22,020 nt of DNA from Candidatus Neomicrothrix sp. UBA2983 (lineage in GTDB: Bacteria; Actinomycetota; Acidimicrobiia; Acidimicrobiales; MedAcidi-G1), in assembly GCA_002346745.1 (NCBI GenBank), contig DEAL01000025.1, positions 1 to 22,020 of the forward strand, in the 5' to 3' direction. Under the pieces are notes generated by a model that saw only the letters and a program-made list of their open reading frames with translations, searched no databases and was not told the origin of the DNA. Positions 1-7,843 of this stretch are shown here, piece by piece; position 1 is the stretch's first letter; each line of letters begins with the position of its first letter. Position numbers and translations under genes: made by a program.

Positions 1-1
1 C

Positions 2-292
2 GTCGAGCGCGAGATCGAGATCCTCCGGGTTAGGGCCCCCCACGTGCCGGCCTCCCTGGCTGCCGACGTCGCCCGGGTGGCCGCCGAGTTGCGTGACATG
101 GGCCTGTACAAGCCGCCGGGAGTGGCCGAGACCTTGGACTGGGCCGAAGCCCTCGTGCTCGTCGGCGTCGGCGATCTGGACGCCGAGGCCATGGACTTCA
201 CCATCGGTGCCCTGCTGAAGTACCGCGATAACCAGGATCGCTTGCGGGCCCGAGGCTTCGGCGAGGTCGTGGGCCTGCTTCGAGGAGCCTGA
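2..292 (+). CDS. MoxR-family AAA+ ATPase, C-terminal end (CoxD-like), 5' truncated by window edge
   Basis: The reading frame is open from base 2 to the TGA at 290-292, giving about 96 residues of a protein that starts outside the window. The visible part is the C-terminal lid region of MoxR/CoxD ATPases: VEREIEILRVRAP, then a helical stretch, then the typical LYKPPGVAETLDWAEAL segment and LLKYRDNQDRLRARG. Walker A and B lie upstream of the window and cannot be checked. In carboxydotrophs, CoxD is a membrane-associated ATPase that works with the VWA protein CoxE to mature the Cu-S-Mo active site of CO dehydrogenase. The next gene here is a CoxE homologue 19 nt downstream, which supports this assignment. 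An ATG/GTG within the frame (GTG at 44) is not a true start because homology continues upstream of it. A MoxR serving another Mo-hydroxylase is the main alternative. Confidence 0.85.
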   Translation, partial: VEREIEILRVRAPHVPASLAADVARVAAELRDMGLYKPPGVAETLDWAEALVLVGVGDLDAEAMDFTIGALLKYRDNQDRLRARGFGEVVGLLRGA

Positions 293-311
293 CCCGCCGT
301 TCCGCGTTCCG

Positions 312-1445
312 ATGTCGACCGAACCCGCCCTGACTCTGGACCGTCACCTGGTTCGCTTCGTGGAGGAACTGCGCCTCGCCGGCCTCGACGTGCCCCTGGG
401 CTCGACGCTCTATTTCGGGCGGGCCGTGGCCGAGCTGGGGGCGCACACCCGTTCCGGCGTCTACTGGTCAGGTCGGGCAACACTGCTCCGGCGCCCCGAG
501 GACACCGATGTATACGACCGGGTCTTCGCCCACCACTGGACTGGCGCGCCGACCGTGGGGCGCGCTCCATCCCAGCAGGCCGCCATCACCCTCGTGCTCG
601 ACGTGGCCGACGAGGACGCCCCTGCCGCGGAGCCAGACGAGGGCGGGGACGTCGAGCGGGAGGCCGACCACCTGAGCGTGCGCTGGTCGCGGACCGAGGT
701 GTTGGGGTCGAAGGACTTCGCCGAGTGCTCCGACGACGAGTTGGCCGAGCTCCACGCCCTGATGGCCCGACTCCGTCTGTTTGGGGCCACTCGACGCCAC
801 CGTCGCCTGCGTCCCGCCTCCCGGCATGGTCGACCCGACCTGAGGCGCACCGTCCGGGCCGCCTTGCGCACCGGTGGTGAGCCTTTGCGGCTTGCGTTTG
901 CCGAGCCTGGGCAGCGGCCTCGACGCCTGGTGCTGCTGCTGGACGTGTCGGGCTCGATGGAGTCCTATGCCCGGACGCTGATCCGGTTCGTGCACGCCGC
1001 CATCGTCGGCCGGCGAGACGTCGAGGCCTTCGCCCTCGGCACCCGCCTCACCCGCCTGACCCGGGAACTCTCGACCCGCGACCCCGACGCCGCCCTCGGC
1101 AGCGCCGCCGGGGCGGTGGCCGACTGGTCCGGCGGGACCCGCCTGGGCGACGGCCTGCGGCAATTCAACGACGTCTGGGGGGTGCGCGGCATGGCCCGCG
1201 GCGCCGTGGTGGTGGTGCTCTCCGACGGCTGGGACCGGGGCGACCCGGCGGTGATGGCCGAGCAGATGCAGCGCCTGTCCCGGGTGGCCCACCGGGTGGT
1301 CTGGGTCAACCCGCTCAAGGCGGCCCCCGGCTACGCCCCGTTGGCCCAGGGCATGGCGGCCGCCCTCCCGCACGTCGACGAGTTCCTCGAGGGACACAAC
1401 CTCGACAGCCTCGAGGCCCTCGCCGCCGCCATCACCCGCAGGTAG
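312..1445 (+). CDS. coxE: VWA domain-containing protein, CoxE-like
   Basis: 377 residues, close to the usual CoxE length. The C-terminal half is a von Willebrand A domain with an intact metal-ion-dependent adhesion site: LLLDVSGSMES (Asp211, Ser213, Ser215), a Thr in SGGTRLGDGL, and the Asp in VVLSDGWDRGDP. The N-terminal half (LVRFVEELRLAGLDVPLG onward) is the conserved CoxE helical domain; an acidic stretch near residues 100-115 links the two. CoxE partners with the MoxR ATPase CoxD in a chelatase-like pair that helps assemble the active site of aerobic CO dehydrogenase or related Mo-hydroxylases. It follows the coxD-like gene by 19 nt, so the two are probably co-transcribed. No clear SD precedes the ATG. 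The gene converges on ppc with only 15 nt between stop codons. The Mo-enzyme subunits are not in the window, so the substrate of the system is unknown. Confidence 0.88.
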   Translation: MSTEPALTLDRHLVRFVEELRLAGLDVPLGSTLYFGRAVAELGAHTRSGVYWSGRATLLRRPEDTDVYDRVFAHHWTGAPTVGRAPSQQAAITLVLDVADEDAPAAEPDEGGDVEREADHLSVRWSRTEVLGSKDFAECSDDELAELHALMARLRLFGATRRHRRLRPASRHGRPDLRRTVRAALRTGGEPLRLAFAEPGQRPRRLVLLLDVSGSMESYARTLIRFVHAAIVGRRDVEAFALGTRLTRLTRELSTRDPDAALGSAAGAVADWSGGTRLGDGLRQFNDVWGVRGMARGAVVVVLSDGWDRGDPAVMAEQMQRLSRVAHRVVWVNPLKAAPGYAPLAQGMAAALPHVDEFLEGHNLDSLEALAAAITRR

Positions 1446-1461
1446 GGACCGGTACGGCCCT
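1445..1461. terminator. possible bidirectional hairpin between convergent coxE and ppc
   Basis: GGGACCG-GTA-CGGCCCT can fold into a 7-bp stem with one A/C mismatch and a 3-nt loop. It fills the 15-nt gap between the two convergent stop codons. There is no T-tract on either side, so intrinsic termination is uncertain. Position is the main argument. Confidence 0.3.
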
Positions 1462-4196
1462 CAGCCCGTGTTGCGCATGCCCGCGGCGATGCCGTTGATG
1501 GACAGCAGCAGCGCCCGCTGCATCATGTCCCCTCGTTCGGTCGTGTCGCCGAGGTCGCTGGACCGCACGCGTGACAGCAACTCGACCTGGAGCACGTTGA
1601 TCGGGTCCAGGTAGGCGTCGCGGACCTCGAGGGTGCGGCGCAGCAACGGCTTGTCGGCCAGCAGTTCGGTACCGGTCACCTGGGCGACCATCTGCTTCGT
1701 GAGGCTGTGCTCGGCCACGACCAGGTCGAAGATGTGGTGCAGCGACGGGTCGACCAGCCGGTTCACGTAGTGGCGGGCGATGGCCAGGTCGGTCTTGGCG
1801 AGTGTCATCTCGACGTTGGAGACAAAGGTGCGGAAGAAGTGCCACTCGGCGTACATGTCCCGCAGGTCGCCGGTCCGGCCGGCGTCGAGTGCGGCCCGGA
1901 TGGCGCTGCCGGCGCCGTACCAGCCGGGGATGATCTGGCGGGACTGGGTCCAGCCGAACACCCAGGGGATGGCGCGCAGGTCGCTGATGCCGGCGGCCGC
2001 GGCGCGCCGTCGGGCGGGACGGGAGCCGATGTTCATGGAGCCCAGCTCTTCGACCGGCGTCGAGGTCGTGAAGTACTCCGGCAGGCCGGGCGTCTCGACG
2101 AATGCCCGGTAGGCCTCGTAGGCGGCGGTCGACATCTGGTCCATGACCTCGTACCAGTGGTCGATGGTGCCGGCGTCGTGGCGGGGGGCGGTGTGGGCCA
2201 GCGAGGCGTCGACGAGGGCGGTGACGGCCAGGTTCAGGTTGCGTCGTGCGATCTCGGGCAGGCCGTACTTGTCGGCGATCACCTCGCCCTGCTCGGTGAA
2301 GCGGACCTCGCCGTCGAGCACGCCGTTGGGCTGGCTAAGGATCGAGCCGTGGGTGGGGCCGCCGCCGCGGCCGATGGTTCCGCCGCGCCCGTGGAACACC
2401 CGGATGCGGATGCCGCTCTCCTCGGAGACCTCGCGGATGACCCGCAGGGCCTTGTGGATCTCCCACTGCGAGGTGGTCAGCCCGCCGTCCTTGTTGGAGT
2501 CGGAGTAGCCGACCATGACCTCCTGGAGTCCGCCGCGCAGCTCGAGCAGCCGGCGGTAGCCGGGGACGTCGAAGAGTTCGCGCATGACCCGGCCGATCGA
2601 GCGCAGGTCGTCGATGGTCTCGAAGAGCGGGACGAAGCCCAGGCGGGCGATGTCGTGCCCGAGGTCGACGAGGCCGACCTCGCGGGCCAGGATCACCGGG
2701 GCGAGGATGTCGTCGACCCCCCGGGTCATCGAGACGATGTAGCTCTCGACGACGGCGTCGCCGTCACGGTCCAGGATGCGGCGCAGCGTGCGGAACAGCG
2801 TGAGGCAGTCGTGCTCGCCGGAGCCGTGCGGCGGCGCCAGGGGCCGGCGACTCTGGAGTTCTGTCGCCAGCAGGTCGGCCCGGTCGGCGGCGGAGGCACC
2901 GGCGTAGTCGACGCCGAGGGACTCGAACATGCCGGCGAGGGCCTCGTGGTGCCGTTCGGCGTGCTCGCGGATGTCGAGGGCGGCAACGTGGAAGCCGGTC
3001 AGGGCGAGGATCCGCCGGACGCGCGTGAGGCGGCCGTCGGCGAGCAGGGAGCCGCCGTGGCTCCGCAACGACCGGTCGAGGTGCTCGAGTTCGGTGGCCA
3101 GTTCGGTGGGCGACCCGTAGCCGTCGGCCGACCTGCGCAGGGTCTCGGCTAGCCGGTGTCGGATGACGGTGCAGCGGATCCGGTACGGCTCGTGTGGGTC
3201 GGTGCCGAGGAGGAGGTCGGGGTGCGTGGCGAGGTCGCTGGCGGCCTGCTCGCGGAGGTCCTCGGGGACCTCGCGGATGCGGGAGCTGACGCTGAGTTCG
3301 TCGGACAGGCCGGCCATCTCGTCCATGAGGAGTTCAAGGGCGCGGCGGCGTTGGAGGTCGAGCACGGCGAGGGTCGTGCCCGGCGAGACGTTGGGGTTGC
3401 CGTCGCGGTCGCCGCCGACCCAGGAGCCGAAGCGGATGGGGGAGCTCTCGGGGTCGAGCCGTTCACCGAGGTCCTCGAGGACGGCCGCCATGTCGTCGAG
3501 CAGCTCGGGGACGGCGTCGCGGATCGTCTGCACGACGTAGTAGAGGACGAAGCGGGCCTCGTCGAAGGGGTCGGGCCGGTCGTGGCGGATCTCGTCGGTC
3601 TGCCAAATGGCCTCGATGAGCTCGTCGATGCGGCGGTCGATGCGGCCCTGGTCGGCGGTTGTCCGCCACGGCTCGGTGCGCTCCTCGATGAGGTCCGAGA
3701 TGCGGGCCAGCTTGTTGAGGATCGATCGGCGGGAGGCTTCGGTGGGGTGGGCGGTGAAGACCGGTTGGAGGTCGGCCCGGTTGACGAGTGCCGCCACGTC
3801 GCCGGGGGAGATGCCGGAGTCGACGAGGCGCCGGACGGTCTCGTCAAAGTGGCTGTCGGCGCGGGTGCCGCCGATGTTGAGGTCCTCGATGCGGTGCACC
3901 TGCTCGGCCACGTTGGCGAGGTGGAAGTACATGGTGAAGGCCCGTACGAGCCGGATGGCCTGGTCGGCGCCGGCGGTGCCGAGCAGGTCGGTGAGCTCGC
4001 CGGTGGCGCGCTGCTCGCCGGCGCCCTGGCGGAGTTCGCGGGCGAGGCGGCGCACGTCCTCGACGGTCGCCAGCAGGTCGGGTCCGTGCTGGCGGACGAG
4101 AGAGTCGCCGAGTTGCCGGCCGAGGCGCCGGATGTCGGCGCGCAGGCCGGCGTCGGCGGCCCCTGGGGCGGGGGTGCGGTCGTCGGTTGCGGGCAC
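1461..4196 (-). CDS. ppc: phosphoenolpyruvate carboxylase
   Basis: 911 residues (E. coli enzyme 883). It carboxylates PEP with bicarbonate to oxaloacetate and phosphate in the cytoplasm. All catalytic signatures are present: FTAHPTEASRR with His150, GSWVGGDRDGNP, VGYSDSNKDGG with Lys569, and FHGRGGTIGRGGGP with His602 and Arg610. The offset of +23 from E. coli Lys546, His579 and Arg587 is consistent. The C-terminus ends in GIAAGMRNTG, the classical ending that forms part of the active/regulatory site. The plant-type N-terminal phosphorylation motif is absent. The start is GTG with no SD. A TAAGTT box ends 6 nt before it, which suggests a leaderless mRNA. It is divergent from mcl-mtkA-mtkB, as part of a serine-cycle-type set in which PEPC supplies oxaloacetate for malate and malyl-CoA. 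A purely anaplerotic role is possible, but the neighbours argue for the assimilatory one. Confidence 0.97.
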   Translation of the reverse strand: MPATDDRTPAPGAADAGLRADIRRLGRQLGDSLVRQHGPDLLATVEDVRRLARELRQGAGEQRATGELTDLLGTAGADQAIRLVRAFTMYFHLANVAEQVHRIEDLNIGGTRADSHFDETVRRLVDSGISPGDVAALVNRADLQPVFTAHPTEASRRSILNKLARISDLIEERTEPWRTTADQGRIDRRIDELIEAIWQTDEIRHDRPDPFDEARFVLYYVVQTIRDAVPELLDDMAAVLEDLGERLDPESSPIRFGSWVGGDRDGNPNVSPGTTLAVLDLQRRRALELLMDEMAGLSDELSVSSRIREVPEDLREQAASDLATHPDLLLGTDPHEPYRIRCTVIRHRLAETLRRSADGYGSPTELATELEHLDRSLRSHGGSLLADGRLTRVRRILALTGFHVAALDIREHAERHHEALAGMFESLGVDYAGASAADRADLLATELQSRRPLAPPHGSGEHDCLTLFRTLRRILDRDGDAVVESYIVSMTRGVDDILAPVILAREVGLVDLGHDIARLGFVPLFETIDDLRSIGRVMRELFDVPGYRRLLELRGGLQEVMVGYSDSNKDGGLTTSQWEIHKALRVIREVSEESGIRIRVFHGRGGTIGRGGGPTHGSILSQPNGVLDGEVRFTEQGEVIADKYGLPEIARRNLNLAVTALVDASLAHTAPRHDAGTIDHWYEVMDQMSTAAYEAYRAFVETPGLPEYFTTSTPVEELGSMNIGSRPARRRAAAAGISDLRAIPWVFGWTQSRQIIPGWYGAGSAIRAALDAGRTGDLRDMYAEWHFFRTFVSNVEMTLAKTDLAIARHYVNRLVDPSLHHIFDLVVAEHSLTKQMVAQVTGTELLADKPLLRRTLEVRDAYLDPINVLQVELLSRVRSSDLGDTTERGDMMQRALLLSINGIAAGMRNTG

Positions 4197-4202
4197 GACG
4201 GT

Positions 4203-4208
4203 AACTTA
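4203..4208 (-). promoter_or_regulatory. -10 box for leaderless ppc transcript
   Basis: On the minus strand TAAGTT (TANNNT consensus) is followed by 6 nt and then the GTG start at 4196. This spacing would place transcription initiation at or next to the start codon. No SD is visible, which fits a leaderless message. Confidence 0.5.
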
Positions 4209-4241
4209 GACGCCCGGCATGATTCCTGCCAGTGAAATCTC

Positions 4242-4270
4242 TTGACTCAAGGTGGAATTCAGTGAATACT
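4242..4270 (+). promoter_or_regulatory. candidate sigma70-type promoter of the mcl-mtkA-mtkB operon
   Basis: TTGACT (4242-4247), a 17-nt spacer, then AATACT (4265-4270) matches a -35/-10 pair well in otherwise GC-rich DNA. Transcription would start near 4277 and leave a leader of about 77 nt before the mcl GTG. The -35 lies inside the near-perfect palindrome TTGACTCAA, which also presents TTGAGT on the other strand facing ppc. Confidence 0.5.
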
Positions 4271-4353
4271 TGTGCCACGCCACCGCTGCCGCTGGCCGTC
4301 CTGACCGAGTCGCGCTGCTCCCACGCCTCGTGCACCTGCAACGGAGATCCGCC

Positions 4354-5292
4354 GTGAGCCACACCCGCTTTCCGCCGCCGCGCCAGCGACTGCAGCGCAG
4401 CGAGCTCGCCGTGCCCGGCTCCAACCCCGGCATATTCGAGAAGGCGGCCAACAGCGCCGCTGACTACGTCTTCCTCGACCTCGAGGACGCCGTCGCCCCC
4501 GGCGACAAGGTGCAGGCCCGCAAGAACGTCATCGAGGCGCTCCAGGACATCGACTGGCAGGGCCACGGCAAGACGGTGTCGGTTCGGATCAACGGCCTCG
4601 ACACCCACTACATGTACCGCGACGTCGTCGACGTAGTCGAGCAGGCCGGCCAGCACCTCGACACCATCCTGATCCCGAAGGCCGGTGTCGCCGCCGACGT
4701 CTACATGGTCGACGCCATGGTCACCCAGATCGAGGAGGCCATGGGAATCGAGCACCGCATCGGCCTCGAGGCCCTGATCGAGACCACCCTCGGCATGGCC
4801 AACGTCACCGACATCGCCCGCTCCAGCGACCGCATGGAGGCGCTGCACTTCGGCGTGGCCGACTACGCCGCCTCGTGTCGGGCGCGTACCACCGTCATCG
4901 GCGGCCTCAACGAGGACTACCCCGGCGACCAGTGGCACCAGGCCCTCTCCACCATGCTCGTCGCCTGCCGGGCCTACGGCGTGCGCGCCATCGACGGCCC
5001 GTTCGGCGACTTCAACGACCCCGACGGCTACACCGCCGGCGCCCGCCGGGCGGCCGCCCTCGGCTACGAGGGCAAGTGGGCCATCCATCCCAGCCAGATC
5101 GAACTGGCCAACGACGTCTACACCCCGCCGGCCGACGAGGTCGACCGGGCCAAGCGGATCCTCGTCGCCCTCGAGGAGGCCGCCGCCGAGGGCCGCGGCG
5201 CCGCCCAACTGGACGGCCGCATGATCGACGCCGCCTCCGCCCGCATGGCCGAGAACCTGGTGGCCACCGACGCCGCCATCAACGCCCGCTAG
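4354..5292 (+). CDS. mcl: malyl-CoA lyase (HpcH/HpaI-citrate lyase beta family)
   Basis: 312 residues from the GTG at 4354, which has a GGAG SD 7 nt upstream (4343-4346). A longer frame to 4252 exists, but the extra 34 residues look unlike the family. Mcl cleaves (S)-malyl-CoA to acetyl-CoA and glyoxylate; related enzymes also act on beta-methylmalyl-CoA or citramalyl-CoA. From the start the protein tracks alphaproteobacterial Mcl: RLQRSELAVPGSNP, ADYVFLDLEDAVAP with acidic residues for Mg2+, VRINGLDTHYMYRDVVD, LIETTLGMANV, FGVADYAASCRARTTVIGG, IDGPFGDFNDPDGY, and KWAIHPSQIELAN near the C-terminus. It is followed by mtkA after 65 nt and mtkB overlapping, so malate activation and cleavage are encoded together. 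This context favours the serine-cycle role over the ethylmalonyl-CoA or 3-hydroxypropionate pathways, though the lyase could serve either. Confidence 0.95.
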   Translation: MSHTRFPPPRQRLQRSELAVPGSNPGIFEKAANSAADYVFLDLEDAVAPGDKVQARKNVIEALQDIDWQGHGKTVSVRINGLDTHYMYRDVVDVVEQAGQHLDTILIPKAGVAADVYMVDAMVTQIEEAMGIEHRIGLEALIETTLGMANVTDIARSSDRMEALHFGVADYAASCRARTTVIGGLNEDYPGDQWHQALSTMLVACRAYGVRAIDGPFGDFNDPDGYTAGARRAAALGYEGKWAIHPSQIELANDVYTPPADEVDRAKRILVALEEAAAEGRGAAQLDGRMIDAASARMAENLVATDAAINAR

Positions 5293-5315
5293 AACCCGAG
5301 AACCCGAGAACCCGA
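5292..5315 (+). repeat. three perfect tandem copies of an 8-bp unit
   Basis: GAACCCGA occurs three times in tandem (5292-5299, 5300-5307, 5308-5315), starting on the last base of the mcl stop codon. The array lies in the 65-nt mcl-mtkA spacer. It is probably replication slippage; a role in mRNA processing or spacing is not evident. Confidence 0.85.
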
Positions 5316-5357
5316 CCCTGACGTACCCCCTGACCAGGACCAACCGGAGACCACCCG

Positions 5358-6533
5358 ATGGACATCCACGAGTACCAGGCCAAGTCACTGCTGGCGGAGT
5401 TCGGCGTGCCGATCCCCGTCGGCGGCCTCGCCTACAGCCCCGAGCAGGCCACCTACCGCGCCACCGAGATCGGTGGCGGCGCCTGGGTGGTGAAGGCGCA
5501 GGTGCACACCGGCGGCCGCGGCAAGGCCGGCGGCATCCGCGTCTGCCAGAGCGAGCAGGAGGTCTGGGAAGCCGCCGACGACATGCTCGGCACCCGCCTC
5601 GTCACCAACCAGACCGGTGAGCGCGGGCGCGGCATCTTCCGCCTCTACATCGAGCAGACGGTCGACATCGCCCGCGAGATCTACCTCGGCTTCGTCCTCG
5701 ACCGGACGACCGAGCGGATCATGCTGGTTGCCTCCGGTGCCGGCGGCATGGAGATCGAGCAGATCGCCGAGGAGGACCCCGACTCGCTGATCCGGGTCGT
5801 CATCGAGCCGGCCGTCGGCCTCCAGGCCTTCCAGGCCCGTGAGGTGGCATTCGCCCTCGGCCTCGACGCCTCGGTGGTGAGCGAGGCGTCGAACCTGCTG
5901 ATGGCCGCCTACCGGGCCTTCCGCGACCTCGACGCCACCATGCTCGAGATCAACCCGCTGGTCGTGACCGGCGACGGCCGCATGCTGGCGCTCGACGCCA
6001 AGATGACCTTCGACGACAACGCACTCTTCAAGCACCAGAAGGTGTCCGAGTTGCGGGACAAGTCGCAGGAGGACCCCCGGGAGATGCGGGCCAACGACCG
6101 GGGCCTCAGCTACGTGGGCCTCGACGGCGACATCGGGTGCATCATCAACGGCGCCGGACTGGCCATGGCGACCATGGACATGATCAAGCACTCGGGCGGC
6201 GAGCCGGCCAATTTCCTCGACATCGGCGGCGGCGCCTCCCCGGAGCGGGTCGCCAAGGCGTTCAACCTGGTCCGGTCCGACGAGAACGTCCGGGCGATCC
6301 TCGTCAACATCTTCGCCGGCATCAACCGCTGCGACTGGGTCGCCGAGGGCGTGGTCAAGGCCCTCCACGAGCTCGACATCCAAATGCCGGTGGTGGTCCG
6401 GCTCTCGGGGACCAACGTCGAGGAGGGCCGCCGCATCCTCGCCGAGAGCGACGTGGACGTCATCACCGCTGACACGTTGGCCGAGGCCGCAGAGAAGGCC
6501 GTCAACGCCGTCACCAAGGAGAACGCAGCATGA
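5358..6533 (+). CDS. mtkA: malate--CoA ligase (malate thiokinase) beta subunit
   Basis: 391 residues, with an SD (CCGGAGACC) 8 nt before the ATG. With MtkB it forms malyl-CoA from malate, CoA and ATP. The N-terminal ATP-grasp domain begins MDIHEYQAKSLLAEFGVPIP and has the lysine/glycine nucleotide loop VKAQVHTGGRGKAGGI (about residues 45-60). It then shows EREIYLGFVLDR-type and MLEINPLVV segments, the latter with the Mg2+-binding Glu/Asn. The CoA-ligase beta domain carries GLAMATMDMIKHSGG, FLDIGGGA and LVNIFAGINRCDWVAEGV. The INRCDWVAEGVVKA and GGMEIEQIA segments resemble MtkA of methylotrophs more than ordinary succinyl-CoA ligase SucC. The co-transcribed mcl, which uses the product, supports malate as substrate. 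Succinyl-CoA synthetase remains the fallback function. Confidence 0.92.
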   Translation: MDIHEYQAKSLLAEFGVPIPVGGLAYSPEQATYRATEIGGGAWVVKAQVHTGGRGKAGGIRVCQSEQEVWEAADDMLGTRLVTNQTGERGRGIFRLYIEQTVDIAREIYLGFVLDRTTERIMLVASGAGGMEIEQIAEEDPDSLIRVVIEPAVGLQAFQAREVAFALGLDASVVSEASNLLMAAYRAFRDLDATMLEINPLVVTGDGRMLALDAKMTFDDNALFKHQKVSELRDKSQEDPREMRANDRGLSYVGLDGDIGCIINGAGLAMATMDMIKHSGGEPANFLDIGGGASPERVAKAFNLVRSDENVRAILVNIFAGINRCDWVAEGVVKALHELDIQMPVVVRLSGTNVEEGRRILAESDVDVITADTLAEAAEKAVNAVTKENAA

Positions 6534-7420
6534 GCATCGTCATCGACAACCAGACCCCGGTGCTGGTCCAGGGCTTCACCGGGCGCATCGGCAGCTTCCA
6601 CGCCGAGGAGATGATCGAGTACGGCACCAACGTGGTCGGCGGCGTCACCCCCGGCCGCGGCGGCACCACCCACCTCGACCGGCCCGTGTTCGACACCGTC
6701 AAGGACGCGATGGACGCCACGGGTGCCGAGGCATCGATCGTGTTCGTCCCGCCGCCCTTCGCCGCCGATGCCCTCATGGAGGCCGCCGACGCCGGGCTGC
6801 GCACCGCCGTGTGCGTCACCGACGGCATCCCCGCCCAGGACATGATGACCGTCAAGCGCTACATGCGCCGCTACAAGGCCGAGCGCCGCATGCAGCTCAT
6901 CGGCCCCAACTGCGCCGGCGTCATCAGTCCCGGCAAGGCCCTCCTCGGGATCATGCCCGGCCACATCTACAAGGAGGGCGAGGTCGGGATCATCGGACGG
7001 TCCGGCACGCTCGGGTACGAGGCCGCCTCGCAGCTCAAGGCCGCCGGCATCGGCGTCAGCACGAGCATCGGCATCGGTGGCGATCCGATCAACGGGTCGT
7101 CCTTCAAGGACCACCTGGCCGCCTTCGAGCAGGATCCCGACACCAAGGTCGTCGTGATGATCGGCGAGATCGGCGGCCCCCAGGAGGCCGAGGCCGCCGC
7201 CTACGCCAAGGAGCACATGTACAAGCCGGTGGTGGGTTACATCGCCGGCCTGACCGCACCGAAGGGCCGCACCATGGGCCACGCCGGCGCCATCGTGTCG
7301 TCGGCGGGCGAGTCGGCCGCCGAGAAGGTCGAGATCCTCAAGGAGTGCGGCGTCCGGGTCGTCGAGCGTCCCTCCGAGTTCGCCGAGACCGTCGGCAAGG
7401 TCATCGACCGCAAGGCCTGA
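6530..7420 (+). CDS. mtkB: malate--CoA ligase (malate thiokinase) alpha subunit
   Basis: 296 residues. It overlaps mtkA by the 4-nt ATGA, with AAGGAG 8 nt upstream, so translation is probably coupled. The N-terminal CoA-binding Rossmann domain has VLVQGFTGRIGSFHAEEM and VGGVTPGRGG. The ligase domain has GPNCAGVISPGKALLGIMPGHIY, IIGRSGTLGYEAA, GIGGDPINGSSF and MIGEIGGPQEAEAA. The phosphohistidine is His251 in MGHAGAI, where phosphate passes from ATP to malate. The segments closely follow MtkB of serine-cycle methylotrophs. It forms the alpha-beta enzyme with MtkA that feeds Mcl. SucD is the paralogous alternative. Confidence 0.93.
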   Translation: MSIVIDNQTPVLVQGFTGRIGSFHAEEMIEYGTNVVGGVTPGRGGTTHLDRPVFDTVKDAMDATGAEASIVFVPPPFAADALMEAADAGLRTAVCVTDGIPAQDMMTVKRYMRRYKAERRMQLIGPNCAGVISPGKALLGIMPGHIYKEGEVGIIGRSGTLGYEAASQLKAAGIGVSTSIGIGGDPINGSSFKDHLAAFEQDPDTKVVVMIGEIGGPQEAEAAAYAKEHMYKPVVGYIAGLTAPKGRTMGHAGAIVSSAGESAAEKVEILKECGVRVVERPSEFAETVGKVIDRKA

Positions 7421-7497
7421 TCCGGCTCCGGCCTCTTGGCCACAACCAGTCCCTGTCCCGCCCGCGGGCCGGTCGCGTCCGGACGATGGCACCACCG

Positions 7498-7503
7498 TAG
7501 CCT
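7498..7503 (+). promoter_or_regulatory. -10 box, leaderless start of xdhC-mobA-coxG unit
   Basis: TAGCCT is followed by 7 nt and the ATG at 7511. No convincing SD or -35 is seen. The position fits a leaderless transcript and suggests that the accessory genes have their own promoter, separate from mcl-mtkAB. Confidence 0.35.
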
Positions 7504-7510
7504 TGGGGCC

Positions 7511-7825
7511 ATGCGGGAGATCCTCGGAGACCTCGAACGCTGGCGAGCCCAGGGGCGGCGCATCGCCCTCGCCCGGGTGATCGACCTGGAGGGGTCGGGT
7601 CCCCGCCTGCCCGGGGCGACCATGGCGGTCGCCGAGGACGGCGAGGTCGCCGGTTCGGTGTCGGGGGGCTGCGTCGAGGGGGCGGTCGTCACCGAGGCCC
7701 TCGAGGTGCTCGAGCAGGGCGACCGTCGGCTGGTCTCGTTCGGCTACAGCGACGACGAGGCCTTCGCCGTGGGACTGACGTGCGGCGGCACCATCCACCT
7801 GTTCATCGAACCCCTGGACTGGTAG
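7511..7825 (+). CDS. XdhC/CoxI family protein, N-terminal-domain-only
   Basis: 104 residues from the ATG at 7511; the open frame runs upstream to 7436, but that part is not family-like. It is a stand-alone XdhC_CoxI domain: LARVIDLEGSGPRLPGATMAVAEDG, then GSVSGGCVEGAVVTEAL, then a SFGYSDDEAFAVGLTCGGTIHLFIE ending. The SGGCVEG and CGGTI motifs with their cysteines are the family hallmarks. XdhC-type proteins bind molybdenum cofactor, help install the terminal sulfido ligand, and deliver cofactor to Mo-hydroxylases (xanthine dehydrogenase, CO dehydrogenase). The full-length relative follows 18 nt downstream. Such split pairs of a short and a long XdhC occur in actinobacterial Mo-hydroxylase clusters. 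It lacks the Rossmann domain, so it probably acts with the next protein. Confidence 0.88.
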   Translation: MREILGDLERWRAQGRRIALARVIDLEGSGPRLPGATMAVAEDGEVAGSVSGGCVEGAVVTEALEVLEQGDRRLVSFGYSDDEAFAVGLTCGGTIHLFIEPLDW

Positions 7826-7843
7826 GGGCGGGGAGGGGAAGAC

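Noticed and set aside
1707..3152. Long open frames antisense to ppc, and similar ones at 3156-4235, 3844-5388, 6110-8857 and 17559-20306
   Set aside because: They are low-complexity mirror frames of strongly conserved genes in GC-rich DNA and show no family motifs.
4252..4353. Upstream GTG start of mcl at 4252
   Set aside because: The extra 34 residues do not fit the family, while the GTG at 4354 has a good SD and starts right at the conserved N-terminus.
5358..7420. Calling mtkAB as ordinary succinyl-CoA synthetase (sucCD)
   Set aside because: Segment-level similarity and the co-transcribed malyl-CoA lyase favour malate-CoA ligase; succinate remains possible but less likely.
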